Positions 26,865-36,170 of a stretch of DNA of 64,000 nucleotides are shown here, piece after piece. Within the stretch, counting starts at the first letter, position 1. Every line of letters starts with the position of its first letter. The DNA is from Adhaeretor mobilis (GTDB taxonomy: Bacteria > Planctomycetota > Planctomycetia > Pirellulales > Lacipirellulaceae): NCBI RefSeq assembly GCF_007741515.1, contig NZ_CP036263.1:5505178-5569177 (forward strand), read 5' to 3'. The position numbers and the translations under genes are program-made. A model generated the notes under the pieces. That model was not told the DNA's origin. It worked only from the letters and a program-made list of their open reading frames with translations, and made no database searches.

Positions 26865-27602
26865 ATGGCCGACGACTTATCCGACGACGACGACCTTGAA
26901 CTGGAGCTGGAGCCTGTCGATCCAGCCATTGTTGCTCACGAGAAACAACGGGCCGAGCAGCGCATCAAGCGTGCTGGGCAGACGGTTGCTATCGACAACG
27001 TTTATGAAGAAGACGAGGAAATCGGGTTAGATTTTGAGACTGACTGGATCAAACAGTTCCGTTTCTCTACACGGCACCTGCTCATTCTCACTGCCGTGTT
27101 GGCCATCGTGCTTACTCTGCATCGCCAAGTTGGCGGTTGTAACTTGCTATTCTGGGGCTTTCTCACGGTCGTAGCCGCGGGCTGGTACTTTGTGCTTCGG
27201 CAAGAGCGGCAACTCATCGCCCGTCGCCAGGCGAAGCGGGCTGAGCTGGAAGCGTTGTTTGCGCAGGACGAGGACGCGTTCGAAGATACCGGCAGCTTTG
27301 CTCGCGACTTAGAAGCGATGCGCGCCGAAAGCATGGACGCAGAGCGACCGCGATTTCAGTGGCAGTTTTCCATGCAACAACTGCTGATGGCAATGACCGC
27401 GGCCGCCTTGATGCTTGGCTTCTCGCGACTGTTCGGTCGCGATACCATGGGCATTCTGCTCGGCTTCACGGCGCTCGCCGGTCTGGTCGTGTACGCCACC
27501 GGTTACGAAGCACCGCGGATCGTCGTGCTCGGTTGGTGGCTGCTGCTGGTGATGTACCTGATGCTCGGACTGGTGATGATGTTCGTACCGGAAGGTGCGT
27601 AG
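26865..27602 (+). CDS. Hypothetical multi-pass membrane protein
   Basis: 245 residues. The first 65 are very acidic (DDLSDDDDLELELEPVD, DNVYEEDEEIGLD). Two membrane segments follow (about 72-87 LLILTAVLAIVLTL and 94-112 LLFWGFLTVVAAGWYFV), then a charged cytoplasmic loop (115-165), then three more (170-185, 190-207, 214-238). The phrases RFSTRHLLILTAVLAIVL and WQFSMQQLLMAMTAAALML are repeats of one motif, found at the start of many planctomycete membrane proteins; this gene has it twice, which suggests an internal duplication. No enzymatic motif was seen. Confidence 0.75.
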   Translation: MADDLSDDDDLELELEPVDPAIVAHEKQRAEQRIKRAGQTVAIDNVYEEDEEIGLDFETDWIKQFRFSTRHLLILTAVLAIVLTLHRQVGGCNLLFWGFLTVVAAGWYFVLRQERQLIARRQAKRAELEALFAQDEDAFEDTGSFARDLEAMRAESMDAERPRFQWQFSMQQLLMAMTAAALMLGFSRLFGRDTMGILLGFTALAGLVVYATGYEAPRIVVLGWWLLLVMYLMLGLVMMFVPEGA

Positions 27603-27651
27603 TTTGCGAGTAGTCCTCGAGTACGTTAGCCCGCACCGTCCCGGTGGCGAT

Positions 27652-29415
27652 CTACTTGCTTTGCTTCTCGATCCACGCTTGGACGTTCGCCTCTAGCACA
27701 TCCAAGGGAATCGCGCCGCTGGCGAGCACCATGTCGTGAAAGCTGCGGATGTCGAACTTCTCTCCGAGGGCTTCCTCCGCTTGGGCGCGCAACGCGCGTA
27801 TCTTCAGTTCGCCCGTCTTATATCCCAATGCTTGCCCAGGCCAGCCGATATAGCGATCGATCTCTGCGGTGATGTTGTGCAAACTCATGGCGGAATTCTC
27901 GTGCAAGTAATCAATCGCTTGCTTACGCGTCCAACCCATGTAGTGAATACCCGTATCGACTACCAGCCGACTCGCACGCCAGATTTCCATAGTGAGCCGG
28001 CCAAAATCGCTGTAGGGGTCTTTGTAGAAGCCGATCTCACGCCCAAGGCGCTCGGAGTACAGCGCCCAGCCTTCGATGTAGGCGGTAAAGTCCGCGAAGC
28101 GGCGGAACTTTGGCATGCCTTCGATCTCTTGTTGCAACGCGAGTTGCAAATGATGCCCAGGCACCGCTTCGTGCAGCGCAAGCGCTTCGAGCGTGTACAA
28201 CGGGCGGCTCTTGATGTTGAATGTATTCAGGTAGAAAAACCCGGCCTTGGTGCCATCGCCCGCGGGACGTTGGTAGTAGGCTGCTGTAGTGCGCGGAGCG
28301 TTGTACTCGGGCACCTCGCGCAATCCGTAGGGCGTGCGCGGCAGCTTGCCAAACAGCTTGGGCAACTCGCCGTCGGCCTTCTTCAATATCGCGGCCGCCT
28401 CCTTCATGAGTTGCTCGGCTGAGGGTGCATAGAATTGTGGGTCGGTTCGTAGATACGTAGTGAACGCCGCGAAATCGCCGTCGAAGCCCACCTGCTGGAT
28501 GATTCCATCCATCTCGCTACGTATCCGCTTCACCTCTGCGAGACCAATTTGGTGAACCTCCTCGGGAGTTTGATCCAAAGTCGTGAAGCGGCGCACGCGA
28601 TGGCGATAAAAGTCGCGCCCGTCGGGCAATGCCGACGCGCCGATGGAGCCTCGCGCCGCGGGCACGTACTCGTTTTTCATGAACTTGGCAAAACGTCTGT
28701 ACCCAGGCACAACACTTTCGGCAATGGCTTCCTTCGCAGCAGTGCGAAGTCGCTCGTGCTCGCTCTCGGGCACAGCCGCTGCGATTGCTTCGAGTGGCTC
28801 GTAGAGCAAGCTCTTCTCCGGGTCATCGACGATGTGTGTATCGATAGTTGGTTCGTAACCTTGGAGAATAACCGCAGGAACAGTCTTTTCTGTATCAATG
28901 CCGACCCGCATAAGTTCCATATACCCGTTGGCATACTCACCAAACGCCTGCAATCGGGCAACGTAGTTCTCGTAGTCTCGCGTACTCTCCAGGGGTACAT
29001 CGCGCCGCAACTCAGGAAAACTAACATGAAACCCCGAGCGGTTTGTGATCGGCAGCAAGTGATTGCCGAATTTGAACTCGGCGAGCGATTCTCTCAACTG
29101 GCGGGCGAAAATATCGTAGTTCACTTGCTCCGTTGCGGCGAGTTGGGACCTATCGAGTGCTTCCAACCGTTTGAGAAATTTGGCCGTGCTCTCATTTCTA
29201 CGCCGCGCATCCGCCAAGGAAATGGCTTCCAGCTTATCGTTATATCGATGATCTCCCGCACTGGTTGCCCACTGCGGAAACTCCTGCATGTCGTACTCCC
29301 AGGAGTCCTCCAATAGCTGCGCAAAGTCGGCCGAAGTGTCAGCACGAACTGAAGTAGCACATGACAGAAGGAGAGTGAAACAAAGCGAAAGTGAGCGAAT
29401 GGCTGCAGGGGACAT
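27652..29415 (-). CDS. DUF885 family secreted zinc-peptidase-like protein
   Basis: 587 residues from ATG 29415, which begins a signal peptide (MSPAAIRSLSLCFTLLLSCA). A longer frame to 29484 runs into repeat DNA and is not used. DUF885 proteins have an M32/M3-like helical fold; the metal motif is ALHEAVPGHHLQLALQ near 408 with a downstream glutamate in AYIEGWALYSERLG near 441. PAARGSIGASALPDGRDFY and YNAPRTTAAYYQRPAGDG are family signatures. It is likely a periplasmic carboxypeptidase-like enzyme; substrates are not known from sequence. Confidence 0.9.
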   Translation of the reverse strand: MSPAAIRSLSLCFTLLLSCATSVRADTSADFAQLLEDSWEYDMQEFPQWATSAGDHRYNDKLEAISLADARRRNESTAKFLKRLEALDRSQLAATEQVNYDIFARQLRESLAEFKFGNHLLPITNRSGFHVSFPELRRDVPLESTRDYENYVARLQAFGEYANGYMELMRVGIDTEKTVPAVILQGYEPTIDTHIVDDPEKSLLYEPLEAIAAAVPESEHERLRTAAKEAIAESVVPGYRRFAKFMKNEYVPAARGSIGASALPDGRDFYRHRVRRFTTLDQTPEEVHQIGLAEVKRIRSEMDGIIQQVGFDGDFAAFTTYLRTDPQFYAPSAEQLMKEAAAILKKADGELPKLFGKLPRTPYGLREVPEYNAPRTTAAYYQRPAGDGTKAGFFYLNTFNIKSRPLYTLEALALHEAVPGHHLQLALQQEIEGMPKFRRFADFTAYIEGWALYSERLGREIGFYKDPYSDFGRLTMEIWRASRLVVDTGIHYMGWTRKQAIDYLHENSAMSLHNITAEIDRYIGWPGQALGYKTGELKIRALRAQAEEALGEKFDIRSFHDMVLASGAIPLDVLEANVQAWIEKQSK

Positions 29416-29464
29416 TAAGCGTCCTTGAATATGAAAGGCGGGGGAATTGAGTCCATCTATTTTT

Positions 29465-29532
29465 AACAGGAGGTAGCAGAGCAAACAGAGGTGAATTTTA
29501 GTTTGATTCTGTTCTCTCCGTTACCTCCTGTT
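29465..29532. repeat. AACAGGAGGT inverted repeat
   Basis: AACAGGAGGTAGCAGAG and CTCTCCGTTACCTCCTGTT are arms of an imperfect hairpin upstream of the DUF885 gene. The same arm sequences occur at 34590-34790 and 52530-52595. Confidence 0.7.
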
Positions 29533-29821
29533 CAATTCTCGATAGAGCAGATTCTGACGCACGAGCTAGGAGAGGTCGAGCGTCTAAGCGTGACCTTCGC
29601 GACAAAACGTGTGTTCGGAATGACGACGCCAAAGGACTTCCTCGGGCGACTCATCTGGAGCAGAACATCAACATTCGCGGCCAAACTGCCTGCATTTTGG
29701 CTCTGAGGCTGCATTGACTAACCGTATTGGCACGGGCGTTGCACTCTTAGGCTCTTGTCGGCGTTTTCTGAATGGCGCATTGCCGAATGCCGCATTGATA
29801 ATGAACTCAACTGAGGTCGTC

Positions 29822-32047
29822 ATGACTCACCGCATTACCGACTCCTTAATCGTCTCGCTCCTATCCCTAGCGCTCGCTTTCCTTGCGCAGTCAGCCCATG
29901 CTCAGCAACCCGGGCTACCTGCTGGTCCGGGGTTGGCACTTCCAGCCGCTGATGCAGCAGACATGAATGTATTGGAGCGTGGCCCGATTCACGAAGCGTT
30001 TGCTGAACCGTTTGCTTTGGATGTGAACGACGCGGCTTCGCCAGTGATCGATCTCGAGCCCCCTGCGCCCATCGAAGAGCTTCCGCCGGAAGTGCGTCCC
30101 GAAGGAAACAACGTACAGTGGCTCGGCGGTTACTGGATGTTCTCTGAGGAACAGAACGACTTTATCTGGATCAGCGGCGTGTGGCGCGAGATTCCACCCG
30201 GGCGACAATGGATGCCCGGACATTGGTCGACCGTCAAACAGGCAAACGGCATTGGTTTCCAATGGGTAAGCGGTTTCTGGGCCGCCGAAGGCGTGCAAGA
30301 GGTGCAGTTCTTGCCGCAGCCTCCGCAAACGCTTGAACTGGGTCCCAATTTGGCTGCCCCCAGTGATCAACATTTCTGGATTCCCGGCTGTTGGACATTT
30401 CATCAAACGCGTTACGCGTGGCGTCCCGGTTATTGGTATCAGGGACATGCCAACTGGATTTGGACGCCCGATCACTACGTGGCCACGCCACGCGGTTATG
30501 TGTATGTCGCCGGCTATTGGGACTACCCGCTGGCCAATCGCGGCTTGCTGTTCGCACCCGTCTATTGGCCCGGACGCCACAACTTCCACAACGTCAGCTA
30601 TCGGCCGCATCACGTGGTGAATTCCTCGCTGCTGCTTACCAGCCTGTTCGTGAACACGCCCTACCGCCATTACTACTTCGGCTACCACAACAACTACGCT
30701 CGCTTCGGGCTGAACCCGTGGTACGACGTACGCCATCGTAGCCGCGGCGCTCACAAAGGCCACGGACGACATCACTACGATCCGCTCTTCGCGTATCACA
30801 AATGGCACGACGGTCATCGCGACTCGCACTGGTTGGACCGCTATCGAGGCGATCACTCCGCACGTGACCACAACAACCGCGGCCGTGATGGTAGAAGCGA
30901 TCGCGGAAATGATCGTGGCAACAACCGTGATCGTGGCACTCCCGATGAGATTGTGCTTAACAACTCACGAGGCAAACCGGGCAACAAACAGTTGAAGCCA
31001 GAGACTGCCAAGCTCACGAATTTGGTCACGCCGCTGGGGCAGTTCTCGCAGCATGCCAGCACGGGCAAGAACTCGCCAAACCAACGCCTCCAGCGTGTGA
31101 ACAAACAACAAGAACAGGAAGCTCTGCGCGGCTCTAGCCGCATGCGTGAATTAGCTCGCCTCCGCGCAAAGCAAGAAGTCGTCTCACAAGCGACGCCCAA
31201 CAAGGGCAGCCTTCGCAACGGTGGCCAAACTCATGCTGCAACACGGCGCAACACACTTACGTTGCCTAAGCATGTGCAGACCGGTAAACCTATCACCACC
31301 AATCCGCTAACTTCCACCACTCGTCCCTTAGGGCAAGGCCGACCGGATGTGCAACAGAAGCAAGTCACGTCGCAAGACACACAATTGCGCCGACAGCTCG
31401 ATCTGCAACAGCGTGAACAGAGCGGACAACTCCGCAAGCAACAAGAGCCGATTCGCGAGCAGCAACAAACTTCGCGCAATCGCGTGCAAGAACAACAACA
31501 GGCGATCAATCGATTCTTGCAAGGTCAGCAGAATCGCGTTCGCGACCAGCGGGGAACTCCGCGCGACCAGCAGGTGAAGCCTCGCGCTCAACAATCGTTG
31601 CCGCGCGTGCAAACTCCTAGTACGCAGCCCAACACGTTGCGTCCGCAAGTCTCCCCCCTCGGCACACGCACCTACAATCTGAATCAAACCCCGAACGTAC
31701 AAGACAACCAGCGGACACAGGGCAATCGGAGGCAAATTCAGAATCGCCAGCAGCAACCGACGAAGGCACAACCCTCAACCAACTTGCCTCGCGTGCTGCG
31801 TACCCCAAGCAACAGTCCCTCAACGACTCGTTCCACAACAAATCGCCCCACGATCAAGCGTTCAACCACAAACCGCTCGACCTACCGCTCGATATCTCCG
31901 GGCCGCAGTTCAGCTCCCCGGCAGCAATCGAACGTACAACGTCGTAGCCAGCCTCAGCAACAGATGCGCAGGTCCAGCGGCAGTTCGTCCAGTAGCTCGC
32001 AAAAGTCTCAGGGCAATCGCAAGAGTTTCAGTAAACGCAGCAAGTAG
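29822..32047 (+). CDS. Secreted Trp-rich repeat (YxWxxGHW-type) protein with Gln/Arg-rich tail
   Basis: 741 residues from ATG 29822, behind GAGGTCGTC; a start at 29714 is possible but lengthens the leader. A signal peptide spans 1-28 (SLLSLALAFLAQSAHAQ). Residues about 95-260 hold six or more copies of a Trp/Gly/Pro unit: VQWLGGYW, FIWISGVWREIPPGRQWMPG, FQWVSGFW, HFWIPGCW, YAWRPGYWY and YVYVAGYWDYP. A His/Arg-rich stretch follows, and residues 400-741 are low-complexity Gln/Arg/Ser/Asn (many QQQ and TNR units) and presumably disordered. It may be a cell-envelope structural protein; no enzymatic residues were seen. Confidence 0.8.
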   Translation: MTHRITDSLIVSLLSLALAFLAQSAHAQQPGLPAGPGLALPAADAADMNVLERGPIHEAFAEPFALDVNDAASPVIDLEPPAPIEELPPEVRPEGNNVQWLGGYWMFSEEQNDFIWISGVWREIPPGRQWMPGHWSTVKQANGIGFQWVSGFWAAEGVQEVQFLPQPPQTLELGPNLAAPSDQHFWIPGCWTFHQTRYAWRPGYWYQGHANWIWTPDHYVATPRGYVYVAGYWDYPLANRGLLFAPVYWPGRHNFHNVSYRPHHVVNSSLLLTSLFVNTPYRHYYFGYHNNYARFGLNPWYDVRHRSRGAHKGHGRHHYDPLFAYHKWHDGHRDSHWLDRYRGDHSARDHNNRGRDGRSDRGNDRGNNRDRGTPDEIVLNNSRGKPGNKQLKPETAKLTNLVTPLGQFSQHASTGKNSPNQRLQRVNKQQEQEALRGSSRMRELARLRAKQEVVSQATPNKGSLRNGGQTHAATRRNTLTLPKHVQTGKPITTNPLTSTTRPLGQGRPDVQQKQVTSQDTQLRRQLDLQQREQSGQLRKQQEPIREQQQTSRNRVQEQQQAINRFLQGQQNRVRDQRGTPRDQQVKPRAQQSLPRVQTPSTQPNTLRPQVSPLGTRTYNLNQTPNVQDNQRTQGNRRQIQNRQQQPTKAQPSTNLPRVLRTPSNSPSTTRSTTNRPTIKRSTTNRSTYRSISPGRSSAPRQQSNVQRRSQPQQQMRRSSGSSSSSSQKSQGNRKSFSKRSK

Positions 32048-32148
32048 ACGCTCGGCGAGGCAATTCCATCGCGCCAGGAACACCGCGGCGATAGGTTCCA
32101 TGCCATCGCGACACGAATTTCGAGAACGCTTGATCTGATTCACGACGT

Positions 32149-32910
32149 TCAAACGACATTGCTGGTGGAACGCTTTTGAACATCTGCTTCATGCTCAATC
32201 TGCCCTCGAACTTGTAACCAGCCCGCGACGTACCAACACACCAGCGCCCATGCGGCCCCCACCGCCCAACCGGCCAGGACATCTGTCGGCCAGTGAACGC
32301 CCAGGTACACGCGGCTTACTCCTACACCAATCGTAAGGAGAGCAGCCAAGCTGACCACGAGAATTTGCAACCGCCGTCTGGCGAGTTGTCGAGCAAGCAG
32401 CATGCCAAGCGTCAGGTAAACGGCTGCCGCCATCATGGAGTGGCCACTGGGGAAGCTTGATGTGAAAGCATGCGAACCGTGCGAGACCAAGTCGGGGCGA
32501 TCTCTGGCAAACGCAGCTTTCAATCCGAGACTCATCGCGATCGCACCCGCTGTAGCAATCGTTACATAAATGGCTGCCCTTGGCATGGGCATAAGGAACA
32601 GGAACAGCACGGTCGAAGCGGTGAGCAGCCCGAGCACCGCGATGCCACCCAACGCGGTCAAGTCGCGTCCGATCTCTTCCACAATCTCCGGGCCAAGCGG
32701 ATCGCTCGAATCGGCCGGGTTTCGCATCGACAGCAAAATCCTTTCATCGATCGACGCGGTTGAACCTTCGCCCACCTCGTCCGCCAGCTCGATGAAGCCC
32801 CAAGTCAACGCTGCCGCCAGCAGAAGCGCCAGCAGCGGCGCCCACTCTAAGTGCGAAAAGCTGCGAGCGTATCGCTCCAACTCCTGAACAGGTTTCGGTA
32901 GAGAGGGCAT
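32149..32910 (-). CDS. PAP2-family membrane phosphatase
   Basis: 253 residues from ATG 32910 (MPSLPKPVQELERYARS); the frame is open to 33009. The three PAP2 phosphatase motifs are present: KAAFARDRPDL, SSFPSGHSM and SRVYLGVHWPTDVLAG, with catalytic histidines in the second and third. Six membrane helices are evident (e.g. WAPLLALLLAAALTWGFIEL, GIAVLGLLTASTVLFLFL, ILVVSLAALLTIGVGV). It should dephosphorylate a lipid such as phosphatidate or undecaprenyl diphosphate at the outer face of the membrane. It converges with the Trp-rich gene. Confidence 0.9.
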   Translation of the reverse strand: MPSLPKPVQELERYARSFSHLEWAPLLALLLAAALTWGFIELADEVGEGSTASIDERILLSMRNPADSSDPLGPEIVEEIGRDLTALGGIAVLGLLTASTVLFLFLMPMPRAAIYVTIATAGAIAMSLGLKAAFARDRPDLVSHGSHAFTSSFPSGHSMMAAAVYLTLGMLLARQLARRRLQILVVSLAALLTIGVGVSRVYLGVHWPTDVLAGWAVGAAWALVCWYVAGWLQVRGQIEHEADVQKRSTSNVV

Positions 32911-33173
32911 CTGAAATGGTCGTTCGGATAGTGATCTCGAAAGTGGCTTTTTGGTCTGTACAGCGCTGACACGCCCTATTTCGCCGCGGTGCTTGCACCG
33001 CGATATCATTAATTCGCTAAACCAATCGGAAAACGCTCTCTGGATGACCGGAGAAAATGAGAACCGTTGCCGAGACCATCACTGCCCGTCATATTAAACA
33101 GCAGTAGCGATTACCGATAGTAACGCAAAAGTGCACTTCTCGACAGCCACAACAATCCTTTCATCGACAAGCA

Positions 33174-34586
33174 ATGATACAAATCGACGAACAACTCACG
33201 CCAAAACTCCTTCAACCTGCCTGCAAGTCGCTATGGCAATTGGCCGAACAGAAGCTCCCGCGCATCGCCGCTGCCTTCCCCCCCGGAGAGCCGACTCCCG
33301 TCATCACGCGCGCTGGCAAGTACACCGCGCAGGGTTGGACGGAATGGACGCAAGGCTTTCAGTACGGCGGATGCATTCTCACGTTCGAGGCCACTGGCAA
33401 TGAAGAACTGCTCGGCATGGCGTATCGTGGCGTGTGGGAAGCCATGCCCGCGCACGTGACGCACTTCGGCGTTCACGATCACGGCTTCAACAACGTAAGC
33501 ACCTACGGCAACCTGCGACGCTTGATGCTCGAAGGAAAGATCCCCCGCGATCAAGCCCAGCTGCACGCTTACGAAATCGCGTTGAAAGCCTCCGCTGCCG
33601 TGCAGGCGATGCGCTGGAGTCCCACGCACCAGCACAATCAAGCTGGTGGCGGCTTTATCTATTCCTTCAATGGCCCGCATTCGTTGTTTTCAGACACCAT
33701 TCGCTCGTTGCGCGTGCTATCCCTTGGTCACCAACTGGGCCATCGTGTGTTGAGCGAGAACGACGAGGCGGTCGATTTACTTGGCCGATTGATCGCGCAC
33801 GCACGCGCCACCGCCGAGTGGAATGTGTACTATGGAGGCGATTCTGAAAATCAAAAACGCGACGCCTACGACCTACGCGGGCGAGTCGTCCACGAGAGCA
33901 TCATCAACCCCAACGACGGGCGCTATCGCTGCCCCAGCACACAGCAGGGCTACTCCCCGTTCACTACCTGGACGCGCGGTCTCGCGTGGGTAATGCTCGG
34001 CTTTGCAGAGCAGTTGGAATTCCTCGATACGCTCACCGATGAGGTGCTCACGCAGCACGGCGGACGAGAAACGATCGTCGACATGATGCGTACTGCGGCT
34101 GAGGCGACTTGCGACTTCTACATCGAGCAAACCCCCACCGATGGTATTCCCTATTGGGATACCGGCGCCCCTGGCTTAGTGAAGCTGGGCGACTACAGAG
34201 ACCGCCCCGCAGAGCCCGTGAACGAGCACGAACCGGTCGACAGCTCAGCAGCGGCGATTGCTTGCCAAGGGCTGATGCGCTTGGGGCGCTGGCTCAGTGG
34301 GCAAGGGGAAACCGCCAGCGGGGCGCGATACTACCAAGCGGGGCTAAGCGTGTTGCGCACGCTATTGGGTGAGCCCTACCTAGCGACTGATGAAGCGCAC
34401 GATGGTTTGCTGCTGCACTCGATCTATCATCGGCCTCGCGATTGGGACTACATCCCTGAGGGCTCGGCAATCCCTTATGGAGAATCCAGCATGTGGGGCG
34501 ACTACCATTTGTTGGAAGCAGCTCTGTATGTCGAGCGCTTGGCAGAAGGTGAGCAGTACTACACTTTCTTCAATGGCAAAGCATGA
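33174..34586 (+). CDS. GH88-like unsaturated glucuronyl hydrolase family protein
   Basis: 470 residues, no signal peptide, so probably cytoplasmic. The (alpha/alpha)6 barrel of GH88/GH105 is suggested by GWTEWTQGFQYGGCI, HDHGFNNVSTYGNL, the hallmark RWSPTHQHNQAGGGFIYSF, PFTTWTRGLAWVMLGFAE and VDSSAAAIACQGLM, ending GESSMWGDYHLLEAALYV. Aspartates in HDHGF and in VDSSA are candidates for the hydration chemistry used by these enzymes. The likely substrate is an unsaturated uronyl oligosaccharide from polysaccharide lyase action. No lyase is adjacent. Confidence 0.85.
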   Translation: MIQIDEQLTPKLLQPACKSLWQLAEQKLPRIAAAFPPGEPTPVITRAGKYTAQGWTEWTQGFQYGGCILTFEATGNEELLGMAYRGVWEAMPAHVTHFGVHDHGFNNVSTYGNLRRLMLEGKIPRDQAQLHAYEIALKASAAVQAMRWSPTHQHNQAGGGFIYSFNGPHSLFSDTIRSLRVLSLGHQLGHRVLSENDEAVDLLGRLIAHARATAEWNVYYGGDSENQKRDAYDLRGRVVHESIINPNDGRYRCPSTQQGYSPFTTWTRGLAWVMLGFAEQLEFLDTLTDEVLTQHGGRETIVDMMRTAAEATCDFYIEQTPTDGIPYWDTGAPGLVKLGDYRDRPAEPVNEHEPVDSSAAAIACQGLMRLGRWLSGQGETASGARYYQAGLSVLRTLLGEPYLATDEAHDGLLLHSIYHRPRDWDYIPEGSAIPYGESSMWGDYHLLEAALYVERLAEGEQYYTFFNGKA

Positions 34587-34589
34587 GAG

Positions 34590-34790
34590 TGAGCCACGGA
34601 TGACACGGAACTCACGGGCGGTTCGAACAGGAGGTAACAGAGGGAACGGAGACAGAACGGACTCTAAATCTTCAAATCCACCTGCAGCCAGCCATCTTCA
34701 AGTAGTCCATTGAGCTTGAACCTTACTCACAAGCTGTTCTCTCTAGTTCCTCCTGTTCAAGAATCATCAGTGTCATCCGTGGCTAATTTG
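34590..34790. repeat. Large imperfect inverted repeat (GCCACGGATGACAC type)
   Basis: Left arm: GCCACGGATGACACGGA ... GAACAGGAGGTAACAGAGG. Right arm, inverse: CTAGTTCCTCCTGTTCAAG ... CAGTGTCATCCGTGGC. The arms are about 60 bases each, around a 70-base middle, between the GH88-like gene and the HTH gene. Single arms also occur at 29465 and 52530. Confidence 0.75.
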
Positions 34791-34799
34791 CTGCGCCCA

Positions 34800-35096
34800 T
34801 CAAGCAACACGTCGTGCTAACTTCTGCAATCTCGCCTCTCGCTCGCGGTATTCTCTCGCGCGACACAAGAGACACGGCGCGTAAACGTAGCCCCCGCACT
34901 TGCAGCAGCGCGAGGGGCGCGTGGCGAAGAGCTGCAGTTGGCGCTCGGGCTCGCGCCCATGCAGACCGCGACGATTGTTGGCGATCGCGTTCACCGAACC
35001 TCGACTGACTTTCAGCAAGCTGGCGATCTGCCGTTGGGAGTGCTTGTCTTCATCGAGTAGGCGCTTCACTTCAAGAACGATCTCACGCGACAACAT
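34800..35096 (-). CDS. Small HTH protein with zinc ribbon
   Basis: 98 residues from ATG 35096 (MLSREIVLEVKRLLDE). Residues 1-40 are a resolvase/Hin-type helix-turn-helix (HSQRQIASLLKVSRGSVNAI), and residues 63-77 hold CCKCGGYVYAPCLLC, a zinc-binding CxxC...CxxC pair. The two modules together suggest a DNA-binding regulator, perhaps of mobile DNA since the helix-turn-helix is of the recombinase sort. The frame is open to 35156, but that start crosses the stop of the upstream tiny gene. It follows that gene by 59 bases in the same direction. Confidence 0.78.
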   Translation of the reverse strand: MLSREIVLEVKRLLDEDKHSQRQIASLLKVSRGSVNAIANNRRGLHGREPERQLQLFATRPSRCCKCGGYVYAPCLLCRAREYREREARLQKLARRVA

Positions 35097-35155
35097 CAGC
35101 CGAGCCCTTCGGTGCAGGTTTGAGTATTCAGAAAAGGAGAGTGTCGCTTTGATCA

Positions 35156-35296
35156 CTACGCGGCGGCACGAAACTCGTCCGGGTCGTCCTCTTCGCTAGG
35201 CTCCTGGTGCCAGAAATCGCCCGGCTCGGGCAGCGGCTCAAGCTCCTGTTCACTACTCAGGAACACATCGAAATCGTCATGCTGGGCTCGGTTCAT
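35156..35296 (-). CDS. Tiny acidic protein, 46 aa
   Basis: ATG 35296 with a good ribosome binding site (CAGGAGCTTCTGCG). The product starts MNRAQHDDFDVFLSSEQELE and ends DDPDEFRAAA. It is strongly acidic, without membrane segment. Its position just ahead of the HTH/zinc-ribbon gene suggests a two-gene unit, possibly an acidic partner of a basic regulator; that is inference. Confidence 0.6.
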   Translation of the reverse strand: MNRAQHDDFDVFLSSEQELEPLPEPGDFWHQEPSEEDDPDEFRAAA

Positions 35297-36170
35297 CGCA
35301 GAAGCTCCTGTTTGCTAGTTTTTGGCTGTAAAGGCGAGATATTAAGCAGGTAACCAGTGATGGCACCTGCCCTCTCACAGACATAAAACTAGCAAAAAGC
35401 GCGGCCAAATAATATACAAATGTTCAGTATTTATTCAGGTATTCCTGCGAGGCTGTTCTCGGGCGATTTTGGCGTTCGCGCAGCCCAGAAAGAGCGACTC
35501 GGGGTACCGATTCCATCAGAGAGACCACGGCCAAGAGGGACTTCGATAAGGACTTACGTAGAAAACCGAGCCCACCATTTTCGCCCCTGTTTTCGGGAGC
35601 AGTTTGTAGCCCAGGTGGGTCACTCAGGGTTTAGATAAATTGGTGCCCAAACTGACAGCGGTTTGGACAACCTTTGTCACTTAGCGGGTGATTTCTAATG
35701 TCTCCAATCTGCCTCGGCGTTTCTCGCCGAACGCACATAGCCATATATCCCTAAGGTGCACAGGAATGGTACGCCGACGCGAGTTTGTTGTCTCGCGAGT
35801 TCAAGCGGTGGGAAACTTGCAAGAATTACCAGTACCCCTTATTCCCTGGTGGCTTCTTTCTGTGTCGTACGCGAGCAATCGACTATTCCTGGCTCAAGAA
35901 TTGCTATTCGCCAATGATTTGTGCAAGGCTGCCATCCTGCGGCTATACTGGATCGACCGACTCGCTATGCCGCCCCATGATGGGGGGACGTGTCTCGTCG
36001 AATTTGTGGAATTTGGTTCGCAGTACTTAAACGATTGTCTTTGCTAGAATTGCTAAGCCCTCTATGGCTTGTGTAGACTCGTGTGTCGCAGGGTAACTGA
36101 GAAGCCGTAAGTCAGCTAACATATACTCACCTAAATTTCTCGCCAGCCTCAAACCGAAATTGGCAGACGC
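35297..36170. other. Intergenic region with degenerate dispersed repeats
   Basis: About 870 bases without a supported gene. From about 35520 to 35673 it contains a repeat with relatives at 42290-42350, 45430-45560 and 47338-47396 (see separate entries). ORFs at 35420 and 35688 have no ribosome binding site or family pattern. The promoter of the PEP-CTERM gene should lie just before 36171. Confidence 0.45.
35615..35673 (+). repeat. 59-base dispersed repeat, copy 1
   Basis: Starts GTGGGTCACTCAGGGTTTAG and ends GCGGTTTGGACAACCT. The copy at 47338-47396 differs at three positions. Degenerate forms of the first 25 bases are at 42323 and 45525. Confidence 0.85.

Noticed and set aside
29915-30871. 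318-codon minus-strand frame opposite the Trp-rich repeat gene
   Set aside because: Complement of a repetitive coding region; no ribosome binding site or recognisable domain.
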